Assembly (NCBI GenBank): GCA_007115705.1
Contig: QXEO01000155.1
Span: 524,040-588,039, forward strand
Length of the DNA stretch: 64,000 nucleotides
Origin: Dactylis glomerata
Lineage: Eukaryota; Streptophyta; Magnoliopsida; Poales; Poaceae
Direction of reading: 5' to 3'
In this document: positions 24,465-36,059 of the stretch, piece by piece
How the letters are laid out: each line of letters begins with the position of its first letter
Numbering within the stretch: the stretch's first letter is position 1
The notes under the pieces: generated by a model
Databases searched by the model: none
The model's input: only the letters and a program-made list of their open reading frames with translations
Told to the model about the DNA's origin: nothing
Made by a program: the position numbers and the translations under genes

Positions 24465-24811
24465 GCATTGACACGTTCAGGGGCGAAGGTCTGCGGCACG
24501 AGACTGCAAGCGACGGTTCGTCTCGTTGTTTGGCCTGAGTGCGACATTTCGTTCCTTTTATTTTTTCCATTCGGTCAAGCTACATAGCAGAGCATAAACC
24601 ACGTGTGGAGCGCAGCCGCAGACGCTGGCGTGCGGCCTGCTTTGGGCTGGAATGTGACCCTGATGCACAAATTCTGGCCCAACCTGATGCACAGGCCGTT
24701 TTGATGTCAAGTAGCACTAAAAAAATATTTCAGCCCGTATTCCTATGCATCAAGGTGGGCCGATTGGGCTCCGCCCCTGTGTGTAAGCTGAGCACATAAA
24801 TAAGAAGCAAC

Positions 24812-24955
24812 GAGGTTCCTAAGAAGATAATTTAAAAGCAATCACGACCCTACACAGAAATTTGAAACCAATCAGATCCCTACAACAAAGTTAAAAAGCA
24901 AAGCAACCAAGTCCCTAAAATGAAAATTAAAAAGCCATCGAGTCCCTCGCGCTGG
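24812..24955 (+). repeat. Degenerate short tandem repeat, unit about 30-35 bp
   Basis: Four to five imperfect units share a core like GTCCCTA, then an A-rich stretch, then TTAAAAAGCAA. They start near 24812, 24842, 24871, 24906 and 24938. The unit length varies, so the repeat is old. Confidence 0.5.
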
Positions 24956-25480
24956 CCGCTGGTCATCGTCGATGGGCTAGCGCCGACCGCCGGTCGGGCA
25001 GGGCTCGTGCCGCTCGTCGGGCAGGGCTGCTGGTGGCGCGAGGTGGCATGTTGTGGATCTGAAGGGCAAGCCTCCGCCATCGCTGAGTTGGGTCGTCGCT
25101 GTGGATCTTAAGGGCGGGCCGTCGCCGTGGAAATCATGGAGCACGACTTTTGCTGGGGCTAGCCGTGGAGGTGAAGGGCGGGCGTCTCTGGGGTTGTCCG
25201 TGTCGGCGCTGGCCGTGGAGGCGCTGGCCGCGCCTCAGGCTGGCTGTGGAGGTGGCGGGCTGGACGCCCCCTGGGCTGGCCGTGGAGGTGGCGGCACTGG
25301 ACACGGGCCGTGGCACCCCAAAGTCGAGGTGGCGGTGGCGGATCCCGGTGTCGAGGAGGCGGTGGCAGATCTCGGCATCGATGAGGCGGCGGCGAAGGCT
25401 GGCGTCGAGGCGCAGGACGGTGGCGACAGTGTTCAAGGGAGAGGCGTGGCTTGGGGGAAATGAGGCCGCGGGTCTGAGAC
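24956..25480 (+). other. GC-rich stretch inside the Harbinger element, no supported gene
   Basis: Repeats of GGCCGTGGAGGTG-like words give long but low-complexity Gly/Ala-rich frames on both strands. I see no start context, splice structure or known domain. It could be a captured exon or simple-sequence expansion. Confidence 0.4.
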
Positions 25481-25710
25481 CCCTACGCGCGACGTGCGGG
25501 GCGTACGCGGGGGTGGTTTCTCGGGCGAGTCCAGCCCTGCCGAGTTGGGAAGCTCGAATCGAGCTTCTCTCTCAGGCAGGGCTGAGGGGCATTTTTCGGG
25601 TGAACTGGGCACTGCCCTCTCCGCCGAGCCGGGCTAACAAGCACCAAAATTTGCAAATATCTCAGTTGAGATGGGAATAGCTGAGCTGACCCGGGCTACC
25701 AAACACGTCC

Positions 25711-25753
25711 TTATGCAACGCCTTGAGCTCGGTCATGTCCTCAGGGAGTACCT
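25711..25753 (-). pseudogene. Copia gag remnant, upstream part
   Basis: The minus strand reads EDMTELKALHK up to the Harbinger target site. Joining across the 2731-bp insertion brings it next to the YLS and VPAKYSQ region of the other fragment, as expected for Copia Gag, with one small frameshift. On its right the gag stops at a poly-T run (25752). Confidence 0.5.
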
Positions 25754-26060
25754 TTTTTCGATAAAGAGAATATATTAATATCAAGATAATACCAATTACA
25801 CCCAGCCTCTGTAACAACCTAATATCCGGAGCAAGTCTAGACACTAAGGATGCACACGGCCGAAAAACGAAAGAAGAAGAAAAAAGAGAACAAATTCCTC
25901 GTCGAAGTAACCAGAGACTCACAACAGCAAGAGCACCACCGGTGGTGACAACAACAATAGTCCGATCAACGCCTCCACTCGTCGAGAACACTGCTGCAAA
26001 TCGCCGATTATCTGACACGCATACTTCTTCCAATCCGCTACGAGTACTTTTAGGAAAGTT
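25752..26060 (-). mobile_element. 3' end of a retroposon (non-LTR type)
   Basis: On the minus strand the sequence runs through GAGGCTGGGTGTAATTGG and GATATTAATATATTCTC and ends in ATCGAAAAAAGG, a tail form common to cereal retroposed sequences. The 5' limit is unclear. The following 26060-26830 is moderately GC-rich without a supported gene. A related tail-like word (TTTTTCGACAAGGAG with ATATATTAATATC) occurs at 23238. Confidence 0.35.
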
Positions 26061-26829
26061 CACGAAACCTCGACTCGATTTTGAGCATGCGAGGTGGAAC
26101 CTTCCGAGTCAATCCGATCTTCAAACACGAACACCATGATCCCATCATCGTCACCTTGGAAAAACGCAGCAATTAAAGTGCCAAGACAGACCCAAAGTGA
26201 AAGGGGTTGTCACAAGCCAAGCACGCACACTCGCCGCTGAGGCAAATTGTTGTGAGCATACATAGCTGAAGCAGCCCACGATGGGGACATCGATACCATC
26301 AAGACGCCATGGCGTTGTCTCCTACGCGGACCTGCCCCTCCACCCTCCACTCCAGCGTGGTGGGCGGAGGTCAGATTGCATGGTGCAGCCGGGCAGGCAC
26401 ACGGATAGCAGCGACTTTGTGCACCCAATTGGGCAATTGGCAAGGCAGCCAAACCGAACATGGTTCTCAGAGTCTTGAAATCCCGATCTGTAGCTTTGCT
26501 GTACGTCTGAGCGGCTGGGTCTTGGCCATGCCTAGACAGCATCTAGAGTGCACAGCTCCACCCAGGCCAGGATCACGCCAGGCTCCAGCCGTGTGCGTTG
26601 CGCTGCAGCTCCGCTGGCACAGGAAAAGATCGTTGCTCGCGAGCGCCTGAAGACAGCCAAGGAAGGAAGAGGAGTCAAAGTTGCGACTCAGGATACGCAC
26701 GCGGGCGGCCGTGTCCAGCAGCGGACGGCAACAAGCCCGTGCCTCCGGGACGGCGTCGACTCCCTCGATGTGGTGAACGTTCGTCCAGATCGGATCGAAA
26801 CGAATCTAGACTTCTAGAGTGGTGGTAGA

Positions 26830-27368
26830 GTATACTGGGGCAAAGAAGAAGGCTAAAAAGAGGGGTCACCCCACCGCCGCCGACGGCCTCCTTCGGCAGC
26901 GGCGGGGTGAGCAGGGCATCGTGGAGGCGGTTTCTTTGGGCGGCGGCGGGGTGGCCTCCGGAGTCGCCTGAGACGCCCCGGGAGGCAGTTTTGAAAAAAA
27001 AAACGAGTCCACCTCCTGTAGCTCGCTGACTATTCTAGAAAGACGGATTGAGAAATCCTCGACGCCTTTGCCGCTCTTAAACGTGATGTTTTTGAACTCC
27101 TTTTAGAGCTTCTGTCTGCGCGCCTCACGGACACGATCCCCGTCAGCGAGGAGAAAACTAGGATTTTTTTTTCTTGTTACCGTTCTTAGTACTTCAGCTA
27201 GAGATGCTCTTAAGACGGAGGCGACGGGAGGTCTCTCGGTCCGACTGTCATAATAATTATTGTCAAACTAGGCGGTTTTGGTTCTACTGACCACTCTTTT
27301 CATATACTCTATGAGAGAACATTAGTTATTCATCATTATAAATATCTAGGCATATAATCTAAAGGGAG
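26830..27368. other. Unannotated stretch
   Basis: GC-rich to 26990, then mixed sequence with a poly-A run at 26993-27003. No gene, terminal repeat or known element was recognised. Confidence 0.4.
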
Positions 27369-28195
27369 AGGTGAAATGAATAAATTAGTTGTTTATCTAG
27401 ACAAACGATAGAGCTCTCATAGTCTCTAACCTACCCAAGTATATGGCTCATTGCTAAAAGCTATTTAGTTATTTTTTTAAGTATAGTTATTTAGTTGTTG
27501 ACCTACCGGAGGATTAATGACTTCATGTCACTAAGTACCACTCGTTTTTTTAATAAAAAGCAAGACACCCCAAAGCAAAAAATTCTGACATGTCCCATTC
27601 CTCATTTTACTCCTCTGACTTAGAATTGTGCAATCTCAGTCCGTGTACTATTTCTTGGATGTATGTACACTAATGATTTACATTCGACATGTACGGGCAT
27701 GGAAGGCACCAGGAAGTAGCGGCAAATCACTAGGATTACAACGTTCACCGTCGACCTCCTCTTTGTGTCGCGCCGCTCCCTCCTACTATGCCGCCTCAGC
27801 TATTCTCTCCTCACCTCTTCCATCCACTAAGCATAATGTATCTGAACTTCAGCGGGCGGACGTAATGGGAACCGAGAGGCAATTGCTTGTTGTCGGATGG
27901 ACAACAAGGCTCGGGCGATATACAGTGCTAGTAGGCTTGCGTTGCCTCCTCTGCCTCACATTGATGCGGAGTAGAGAGCCGCAGTCCATCTTCAGTGAGG
28001 TAACATAAGATCATGAAGAGCATGATGTGAGTACTTACCTGACACAAAAGAAGAGACTCACCGATCAGGTCTCTCACATCATTTGTGTGGCTAACACGGA
28101 ATTCATATGGCCTAAAGGTGAAATTGCATGTCATGTACATATAAATACATCGCTTTGGCAACTGGTTGTGAGAAACAGCAAATGAAGTTTGAGTG
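27369..28195 (+). repeat. Dispersed duplication, copy 1 (left part)
   Basis: Aligns in the same orientation with 44558-45365 at roughly 80% by eye. Shared landmarks are GTTGTTGACCTACC, GGAAGGCACCAGGAAGTAGC, CTCTTCCATCCACTAAGCA and GCCTCCTCTGCCTCACATTG. The homology resumes at 36060-36175, so about 7.8 kb separates its two parts here while they are adjacent in copy 2. No ORF is conserved between the copies. Confidence 0.7.
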
Positions 28196-28359
28196 GCCTG
28201 CCTATATACTACAAGCTTTAAGCTTGGTGGTGACCGCGTACGGTGAGGGCATCCCCACTCGCATGTGTGAACAACCGTTGGATATTCTTCCTAGATGATT
28301 TGGGCCGTCCATTAGGTCAGTAATAATTAGCCGGAAACACGCACCCGCGCGCCCCTCCC

Positions 28360-28830
28360 CCCCACAGACCCGACCCCGATGGCCCGACCCACCCATTCTC
28401 TTCCTCCTCTCCTCTCCCCTCTCTCCCCTCTCTAGGGTTCAGCCGCCGCCCACACCCGCCGCCTCTACCCACGGCCGGACCGGCCGACCAGCCCGCGGGA
28501 GGCCGCCGGATCAAAGCGCAAGATCAAGGAGCGGAGCGGAGGGAGCAGCGGTGGTTTGGTGGAGGCCGACGGAGGGGAGCGAAGCGGCGGTGGACGGGCA
28601 GAGGACGACTAGGCGGCGCGGTGTTGGTCTGCTAGAGGGCGACATGGACCTGGTGCTGGGGACGGCGGGGGCGGCCATATGGGAAGAGTCCCATCGAGCT
28701 GGCTCATACTACTAACCTAACCCCCAACTCTCTCCCTAATTCGTTGGATTGAGTAAGCAGCCGCCGTCGCCACCACCGCATGGATTCGTACGTGTCGCAG
28801 CCACCAGTCGCCATCAGCAAGGTATAGTTA
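28360..28830 (+). other. Gene-start-like fragment (CT-rich leader, ATG, splice donor)
   Basis: A CT-rich stretch with CTCTAGGGTTCAGCCGCC, typical of plant 5' leaders, is followed by GC-rich DNA. An ATG at 28780 opens MDSYVSQPPVAISK, running straight into GTATAG as a possible donor. No downstream exon in frame could be assigned with confidence. It may be a captured first exon of a host gene. The gene was not recognised. Confidence 0.4.
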
Positions 28831-30810
28831 TTTGCTCCCGTGTAGCTTGATGTGTTGCCTCTACTTGCTGATATGTGGGTCGCGCTTGTTGTTGTGCTAT
28901 CCCTGCAAGGGAAGATTATGCTGATATGTTGTAGATCTTTGGTATGTAATATCCATTTAATCCATTTAATATTACTTATGACAGACGACAGAGGTTGTCA
29001 ATCTATATTGCTTGCACACAGTTTCTTTTCTCTTTTTCATTAGTAGCAGAGAAGCATCAGTGTAAGCAGTGATGAACTAAAAGAGATTATCATACAATGA
29101 TACTTGAGAACTTAATTATACTTTTACCTCCATAAGAACCAATCTATACAAGGAAACACACATGATTATGGATGATGCGGCTGGAGCATGTTCTGAGCCT
29201 GAGAAAGACCCTTAATTACTAGATGCTGACTAGCGTATGTTTGGGGTTGTGAGCATGTTCTGATGCTTTTCTTGTTCTTCTTGGACTGCAGAAGGAATCC
29301 CCTCTCGGTGTGGAGAACCAATCCTACTGTGAGGAGTGGAATAAATAACTTTGCTTGTGAGGAGACATTTTTCATTACTATTGTGGGTGTTATGACGAGA
29401 CAAAGACATGAGCTGAACTAGCTTAAAGTTATCTATATTCCGTCTTCCAACTATCATTTTGTACAGATGCAACTCTTCTTGTGCAGAGTTTCACTGCTGA
29501 GGTAAATCACAACATATGAACTTTAAGTTCTTGAGTTACTAAATGTTTCAAGTTTAATTGCTGATTGTGATTAAACCTCAATTCACCCTAAATTTCACTC
29601 TCTGCATCTTAAAGCTACCACTTCACCTGCCAATTTTGCTATTATTGTTGCTTACATAAATATCTGAACTGCAAATCTGTGATACTTTTGGTCTTATGAG
29701 GCAAATCTGATTGAGGATACAGAGGATCTGGAAGAAGGTGACCACCGGTTCACAAATTATTTGTTAGTGAGGATAGCCAAATGAGAAGTAAAGCAAGCCA
29801 GTAAATCAGTAACAGCGAGATTTTGGTGATAAATAGGCCGCGTCGGCCACAGCTGCTCCTCTCCTCCTTCAGATGGCGCGGGGAGGAGGGATGAGAGGCC
29901 ATCGAGGTTCACGGTGCGATCTGCATCCCCACCTTTGCTTGGTCTCTCCTCATTCAGCAGTTGCGGCACAGCCTTCGCAACGCCGCCGCTGTATCTCACC
30001 ATCCCGCTTAACCATCTAGCCCTCCGGTTCCTCACTACAGCCCCTCTTTCTTATTAGAGGTATTGGTTGAGAACCTAATCTGTTACAGTGGGATTTGCAC
30101 CGCAAAGAAGTTCAGCTATAGAATTCAAGATATTTTCAGATTTAGGTAATAATTATGTGTTTGTCCAATAGGTGGTTGAATCTAGCATTTAGTCAGCAGT
30201 GCATCCGTGCTTCAATGCTTTTAGTCGATATAATTGTTGTTTCAACTTCTTGCTGAAATTCAGTTCCATTCACAAAGTTAGTAGCTGGATAACTGATAAT
30301 TGGAGTTATCTAGGTATCTGCATACTTCTAAATTCAGATGTTGGTTGTACAACACGCCCGTGATGCCCCCAAAACATTGTGAATGCGCTTAAAATCCATG
30401 GTAGGGAAATGTTGAGTCTTATGCTTAAGAAGTTTAGGATTCCAAAAGCAGCATGTGTCGCTAAGTGTAAGTAATGTATGTACAATCTCATGCCCGTTGT
30501 TGTAGTCAAATATTGCCATAGCCTGCTCAGTTCTTGTGGTACCAAATAAGTACACCATGGATGAAAACTTCATATTCATGGCGAAGTTGCCCCTTGGTTG
30601 AATATACCATCTTATTAGGAGGCTTACCTGAAGAATGCGAACATGATAACAAAGTTCTTTCCATGGATATTGGTTGCATATGCCAGTTTTATGTTAAATT
30701 TCAAAGAAATTACTTGGAAGATATGTACACCCCTGTTGCATTCTTTTTAAGCATTACAGATCCGTCTCTATAAGGATTACAGATGTGATACTGCTAATGA
30801 AAAAGGATTT

Positions 30811-31108
30811 AATGTTACCATTCAAACACCACCTCAAGATTAGCAATAGTTTTTTGATAAATAATAATCTCCTGATTAATTGGCTCTCTTATAAGTGTCT
30901 ACTATGTTGGAGCAATAACAAATGCCTGCACAGTATTTCTGTTTCAGATAGTATGAGTCAAATGTTATCATTTGAACACCACATCAAGATTAATAATACT
31001 TTTTGATAATTAATAATCTCCCAATTAATTGGCTCTCTCTTATAAGTGTTTACTATTTTGGAGGCAATAACAAATGCCTGCATGTTTTTCTGTTTCAGAT
31101 AGTATGAC
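30811..31108 (+). repeat. Tandem duplication of a 150-bp unit
   Basis: 30811-30960 and 30961-31108 share AATGTTA, then AACACCAC, TCAAGATTA, ATTAATTGGCTCTCT, AACAAATGCCTGCA and TCTGTTTCAGATAGTATGA. Several substitutions and small indels show it is not recent. Confidence 0.8.
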
Positions 31109-31702
31109 ACAACTATAGTATGATTGAGATTATTGCTTCTACAGTGTTGATTCAGATCATTGTCGGTGGGCCTTTCTATTATGTTTGCTTGGTGGCTCTT
31201 CTGCAGTGGTGGCTCTTCTGCAGGTATGCCATTGTTGTTGGGACTTTGTACTGTATTTATTTGATGTATATGCTTCCAAGGGTACTTCGTTTCCGTGCTA
31301 CATGCAATTGACATATAATTAAGATTCCTGAAGCTATCTAGAATTGTAATAATTAGCTTTTAAAATACTCACTGCTTGGTGCACATTCATTATCCATTAC
31401 CAGTTAGGCTACTACAAAGAAAGTGGGAAGGAAGAACTTCTTTTGAGGTTTGAAATATGAAAAGAAATCTGTTGCCAGGACAGGTTGTGTTATTTTATTT
31501 TATTTTGAAAATCCTGCTCCATTTTTTCATGTCGGGAGTTCATGCCATCCATGCCCATTTACCAGCCAGAAGCCCTTAATTAATGCCAGTTAAAACTTCG
31601 CTATTGACCACTAGAAACCACTTCTCTTTTCTGCTTATGTTAGTCATTTCAGTGTGGTTGTTTGATAAGATGCAAACACTTCTTCCTTTTTCTTTCTTGC
31701 TA

Positions 31703-31796
31703 CTCCCTCCGATCGGAAATAACTGTCGGTAATTTTGTACTAACTTAGTACAAAGTTTGTACTAAGTCACCGACAGTTATTTCCGATCGGAGGGAG
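31703..31796. mobile_element. Stowaway-type MITE, 94 bp
   Basis: Perfect 27-bp inverted ends, CTCCCTCCGATCGGAAATAA and onward, and TA target duplications at 31701-31702 and 31797-31798. The length and CTCCCTCC ends fit the Thalos-like Stowaway (Tc1/Mariner) group of Triticeae. The middle (TTAGTACAAAGTTTGTACTAA) is also self-complementary. Confidence 0.95.
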
Positions 31797-31799
31797 TAC

Positions 31800-32550
31800 A
31801 TAATTATTTCCTCAAGCAAGAGGATGGTCATTACAGCTGTTACATGTTTTATTATGGTTCTAACTGTGTATGGCATGTTGGCCTTCTAGGCGTTGTTGTT
31901 CTGAATTTCGTCACTGGACTATGGATCTTATTGAGCATCTCTCGAGGAGGGAAGTCTGAACAGTTTCGCCGTGTCTTGTGTTATTGCAACACAGTCTCAA
32001 ATTCTCCCTTGTGTTGCTCCTCCTCAAAAGAGAGACATCGTTTGTGTTTTCTTCCCTGCGACACCCTCCTGATTCTCCATCATGGAGGTGCCTCCACAAC
32101 AGACTGCCAGCCTAACTCTTATGTATTACCACCCAAATTTGCAGCTCAAAAATCAAATAAGATGGATACACATCCCTTACAGCCTACCATGTAGTCCTTG
32201 AAACTTCTTAAATCTTAGTTAGTATATGCCCTGTAATACTTGGTCTTTTTTACTACGCATATTATTTCCGTATATGCTAATTGCCAAGCTTATGTCAGCA
32301 CCTTATTTTTCCTCTTATATCATTTATATATCTGACATCATTAGAGCCGAAGCAAAATTAGTTGGATAATGTGCATCTCTGAATAGATATGCTAGAGACT
32401 TCTATTTTCCATTATCTAGAGGTCAGGGTCTAACTTAATATTAGTCTATGTATGATTACTATGGATACATCATACCCGTCTTTGTGTAGCGACCAGAAGC
32501 AATCATACACTGTAGTGTGAGAGTATGTGGAGGAATAACACTTACTATTT
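31800..32550 (+). other. Possible captured fragment, no gene recognised
   Basis: A 116-codon open frame at 31844-32194 has no recognisable domain and no clear splice context. The remainder is AT-rich. Nothing further can be supported. Confidence 0.25.
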
Positions 32551-32561
32551 GATTTGTGTCA

Positions 32562-32600
32562 GGAGTCCCCTCTGTCGCCTGCCGTCGCCATCAGCAAGGT
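32562..32600 (+). other. Exon-like repeat of the 28780 fragment
   Basis: An AG acceptor precedes the piece, which ends GTCGCCATCAGCAAG followed by GTAACT. The same word before a GTA donor ends the fragment at 28780. This suggests that one captured exon was duplicated or captured twice. Confidence 0.35.
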
Positions 32601-33016
32601 AACTACTTGCAGTCTACCTACCTGGCCTCGACCTTCTTCTTTATTGCCTACCCAGGTGTGTCTTCACCGGCGATCACGATTACAGGTCTATTACGATATT
32701 GCTTTACGGCAGACCGCATTGGTGAAGGACCTGTAGCCTGCAGGGGAGGAGGAGAGCGAGGCTTGCGTTGTGGGGAGGCGGTGTTGGAGGGAGGAGGACG
32801 CTGAGCTGGCTCTCAAGCTAGCCCGCGTGGCCGCTGGTGGCGTGGCAGGGGCAACGCCCCTCCCCTGGCCGTCTTGCTTGGGCAAGCAATGATGGCAGGC
32901 ACATTCTCCGCTCCAGACCCTCGAGCTCCTTTTTCTACATCCTACGACACTATCAGCTCGCACAAAGCTGGTGTAGTGGTGCTGTACTACTCGAGCGACT
33001 GTATTTTTATATAAAT

Positions 33017-33523
33017 GCTTTAGCGACTAGCTGCTTTGGATGAATAAGCTAGAATTTGTGGTGGTTAATCTATATCTGCTCAGTTGCTTGCTTGATTTGC
33101 TAATGCCTTGCTGATCCTTTGCTTTTGGAGCTTGCCAGGTGAGATTCCGCCATGGCATCAGGCAGCCAATTCCCGGTTATCAAAAGGTTGAAGTCTGGGA
33201 TGCATTATTAGGTAAACAATCTACAAGCCAACTTGTGTACTGTTCTTCAAATTCTGCATGGTTATGTTTATGTGGTACGTGTCTCTCAATTCGAATATAG
33301 TGTATGATTTGATTTCCAAGTGCCACGATGATTGGAAATTGGTGATCATGCAGATTTAGTCATCAAAGAAAAGCAACCAATGGGGCAGTTTTTTATTCGC
33401 ATCTCATGCATTCAATTATTCCGACTATATGATCTGCCATTTTATTGTTTTAAACGTATACTCACAGTATTGCTGTTTTGCTATTTTTAGAAATCGATGT
33501 ATCCCATATATCTTAACATTTTG
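33017..33523 (+). repeat. Direct duplication within the Helitron candidate, copy 1
   Basis: Matches 34425-34935 along about 507 bp with few differences. It contains an exon-like stretch at 33140-33211 (AG before, GTAAAC after) whose frame includes KVEVWDALLG. The product was not recognised. Confidence 0.85.
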
Positions 33524-34424
33524 TGACTCACCCAGCTTCTGAATGTACATGCATATTGGTGGCAATGTTAATCACCATTTGCTTGTGCCGTTCAACACCT
33601 AGACAATGCCAGGTAGTTAAATGTTGCATTTCCTCCTATTTAATTTTATGAGTTCCAGGACTGGCTATGCATTAGACTGATTTATGGGTCATAAATTAAC
33701 CATGCAAATGGTCCTGATTTAAACAATTTCCTTCTGTGCATAATTTCTTTTTGCTAGCTCATAAGATGATGCAATATATATCATAGCTCATTTGCTGATA
33801 TAATCCATGTAATATTAAAATATACAAGCATTGTATAGCACCTGCTATATGTCCTTGGAAATCTGAATGACATCTTGCCAGCCTGTAGCATCAAAGTCTA
33901 AAGGAAACCATCATTTGCATCCCTGAAATCTTATTAAATCCTTACAAATTTGTCGCGTCAAAATTAGACCCACCGGTAGGTTGAATTAGAAATTAAACAC
34001 ATATAAATGTTTGTGTTTTATTTTACAAATTGTTCTAAAAATTCTATGTTTATTTTTCAAGGGCATGGCTGATCATATTGGCCTATAGAATGCTTCTTTG
34101 GAAGAAAATCAGAAGTTTTAAAGAGTATTCTGTTGAAAAGTGCACCATCTCTTAGTATTCATTGTTTGTCTCACATCAATGCATCAATGAAGTAGCAGTT
34201 TCTAGAAGATCGGGTAGCAGCAGTCATCATGGACTACAAGGGAAAAAATCTACTCGGAGCTATCTTCTTGCCCTCCGACACCGTGGTGGAAGATCCTCCT
34301 CCGTCTGTTGCCACTTCATCGTGCTTAGCAACGACAGTCCTCTGGCCAGGAGTTACTAATTTTAAGCATGTCATCACTATTAATCATACCTTAAGAAGGC
34401 TGAGTAATACATTTTTTCCAAACT
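33524..34424 (+). other. Unique spacer between the two duplicate copies
   Basis: Mostly AT-rich. A frame at 34229-34438 starting MDYKGKNLLGAIFLP follows gene-like codon use for about 40 codons, but no family was recognised and it runs into AT-rich DNA. Confidence 0.3.
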
Positions 34425-34935
34425 GCTTTAGCGACTAGCTGCTTTGGATGGATAAGCTAGAATGTGTGGTAGTTAATCTATATCTGCTCAGTTGCTTGCT
34501 TGATTTGCTAATGCCTTGCTGATCCTTTGCTGCTGGGGCTGGCCAAGTGAGATTCCGCCATGGCATCAGGCATCCAATTCTCGGTTGTCAATAGGATTTG
34601 AAGTCTGGGATGCATTATTAGGTAAGCAATCTACAAGCCAACTTGTGTACTGTGTTTTCAAATTCTGCATGATTATGTTTATGTGGTACGTGTCTCTCAA
34701 ATTCGAATATAGTGTATGATTTGATTTGCAAGTGCTATGAGGATTGTGGAAATTGGTGATCATTCAGATTTAGTCATCAGGAAAGGCAACAAAATGGGGC
34801 AGTTTTTTATTCTCATCTCATGCATTCAGTTATTCCGACTATATGATCTGCCATTTAATTGTTTTTAAATGTATACTCGCAGTATCGCTGTTTTGCTATT
34901 TTTTGAAATCGATGTATCCCCTATATCTTAACATT
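34425..34935 (+). repeat. Direct duplication within the Helitron candidate, copy 2
   Basis: Second copy of 33017-33523. A one-base insertion in the exon-like part (AATAGGATTTGAAG against AAAAGGTTGAAG) would change the frame, so at most one copy could have been coding. Confidence 0.85.
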
Positions 34936-35723
34936 TTTTTTGATACACAGTATCGCTGGTTTCTTGACTAGAGGAGAGGAGAGATACTAACGAGATGCAA
35001 AATAGGTGACATATGGGACAATGAATACACAACTAGAGTACTGGCTTAACAGCGAGGACATGTCCTATTACCGGTGATGCTTGGCGAGGCTGACGGCAGC
35101 CTCATGTAGATTTCAGCGGCTTCCCATGACCATGAGGCCATGACACACAGAATATATCATCTATATTTGTTGCTTACAGATATTCTTATGTTCAAAGTTT
35201 TGTTAGATTTGACCTGTATTTTGTATGTGTTCTTTGTGAGTTGGGCTTGAAACTAGAAGATTGTAACTATGCCGCTCTCATGTTTGTTACTAATATTTAA
35301 TCTGTGTTGTTGCATGGAATTTTAGTAAGGTCTGCCTATCATCTTAATTTTTTAATCTTTGTGTTGGCATCAGTACAAGTTTTTATGGCTTTATCTATTT
35401 AAATGTTTGTGTTTAGCTGAATAACCATCTATTTGATATAATTGAACAGAGATGGGAAAGCAGCAGTGATGAAAAAAAATGCTCATGTGGTTTGATCATA
35501 ATATTGTTTGTTCTTTGTCTTTTGTTCGGTGTAATTGTCAAAGGAAGCTTCCAACATACAAATGCATCTGAATTGAAAATATAGATTCAATAGCTTAATG
35601 CTCCCTAATGTGAATATATATTATATTTATTCTCTGTACTAATAGTGTAATACCTATGTAACTAGATAGTCCAATTGACTGTTTAATAAAATTTAGAATG
35701 GTCGTTCGAATAGTTTATACTTT

Positions 35724-35990
35724 TATATTGATTTGGGTACTTAAGATGACAAAGGAAATATTTTATTTAAAGTTAGCATTAAAAAATAAAATAAAATATA
35801 AGTACACATTTTAGAACGGCTGACAGACGGGCCGGCGAAGCTGGCCTGTCCGTCTATATATTGATTTGGGTACTTAAGATGACAAACGAAATATTTTATT
35901 TAAAGTTAGCATTACAAAAGAAATAAAAAATAAGTACACATTTTAGAACGGCTGACAGGCGGGCCGGGCGAAGCCGGCCTATCCGTCTAG
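35724..35990 (+). repeat. Tandem duplication of the 133-bp Helitron-like 3' end
   Basis: Units 35724-35856 and 35857-35990 both run from TATATTGATTTGGGTAC to a GGGCCGG hairpin and CCGTCTA. The second ends CTAG. The first ends CTA followed directly by the next unit. Confidence 0.85.
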
Positions 35991-36059
35991 TATATGTGAC
36001 TTCTGGTTTTTTGTACTGTATTTTCCTTTCTATCCACGAACAGGTTGAAAAAGTGGAGC

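Larger units (their letters stand above)
22980..25710. mobile_element. PIF/Harbinger-type DNA transposon, 2731 bp, non-autonomous
   Basis: The left end GGATGTGTTTGGTAGCCCGG is inverted at the right end (CCGGGCTACCAAACACGTCC, ending 25710) with one mismatch. The flanks are TTA at 22977-22979 and TTA at 25711-25713, the usual Harbinger target. A further copy of GTGTTTGGTAGCCCGGG lies at 23072, and GCCGGGCTAACAAGCACC sits near the right end, as subterminal repeats. No transposase ORF is seen. The interior holds a foldback (23537-24464), short repeats (24812-24955) and GC-rich DNA at 24960-25480. It interrupts Copia gag. Confidence 0.75.
28200..35990 (+). mobile_element. Candidate large Helitron carrying gene-like fragments
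   Basis: The right end has a strong Helitron signature: a GC hairpin (GGCCGGGCGAAGCCGGCC, 35963-35980), seven bases, then CTAG (35987-35990) followed by T. The left end reads CCTATATACTAC at 28201, close to the usual TCTATATACTA but with C for T and without the expected flanking A. A related locus near 45365 lacks the whole block. The inside holds promoter-like GC-rich DNA, exon-like pieces followed by GT donors, and internal duplications. No Rep/helicase ORF is visible, so it would be non-autonomous. Some 70 bp right of CTAG are also absent from the related locus, so the boundaries remain provisional. Confidence 0.45.

Noticed and set aside
25053..25680. Gly/Ala/Arg-rich frames on both strands
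   Set aside because: Low-complexity GC repeats; no start context or homology.
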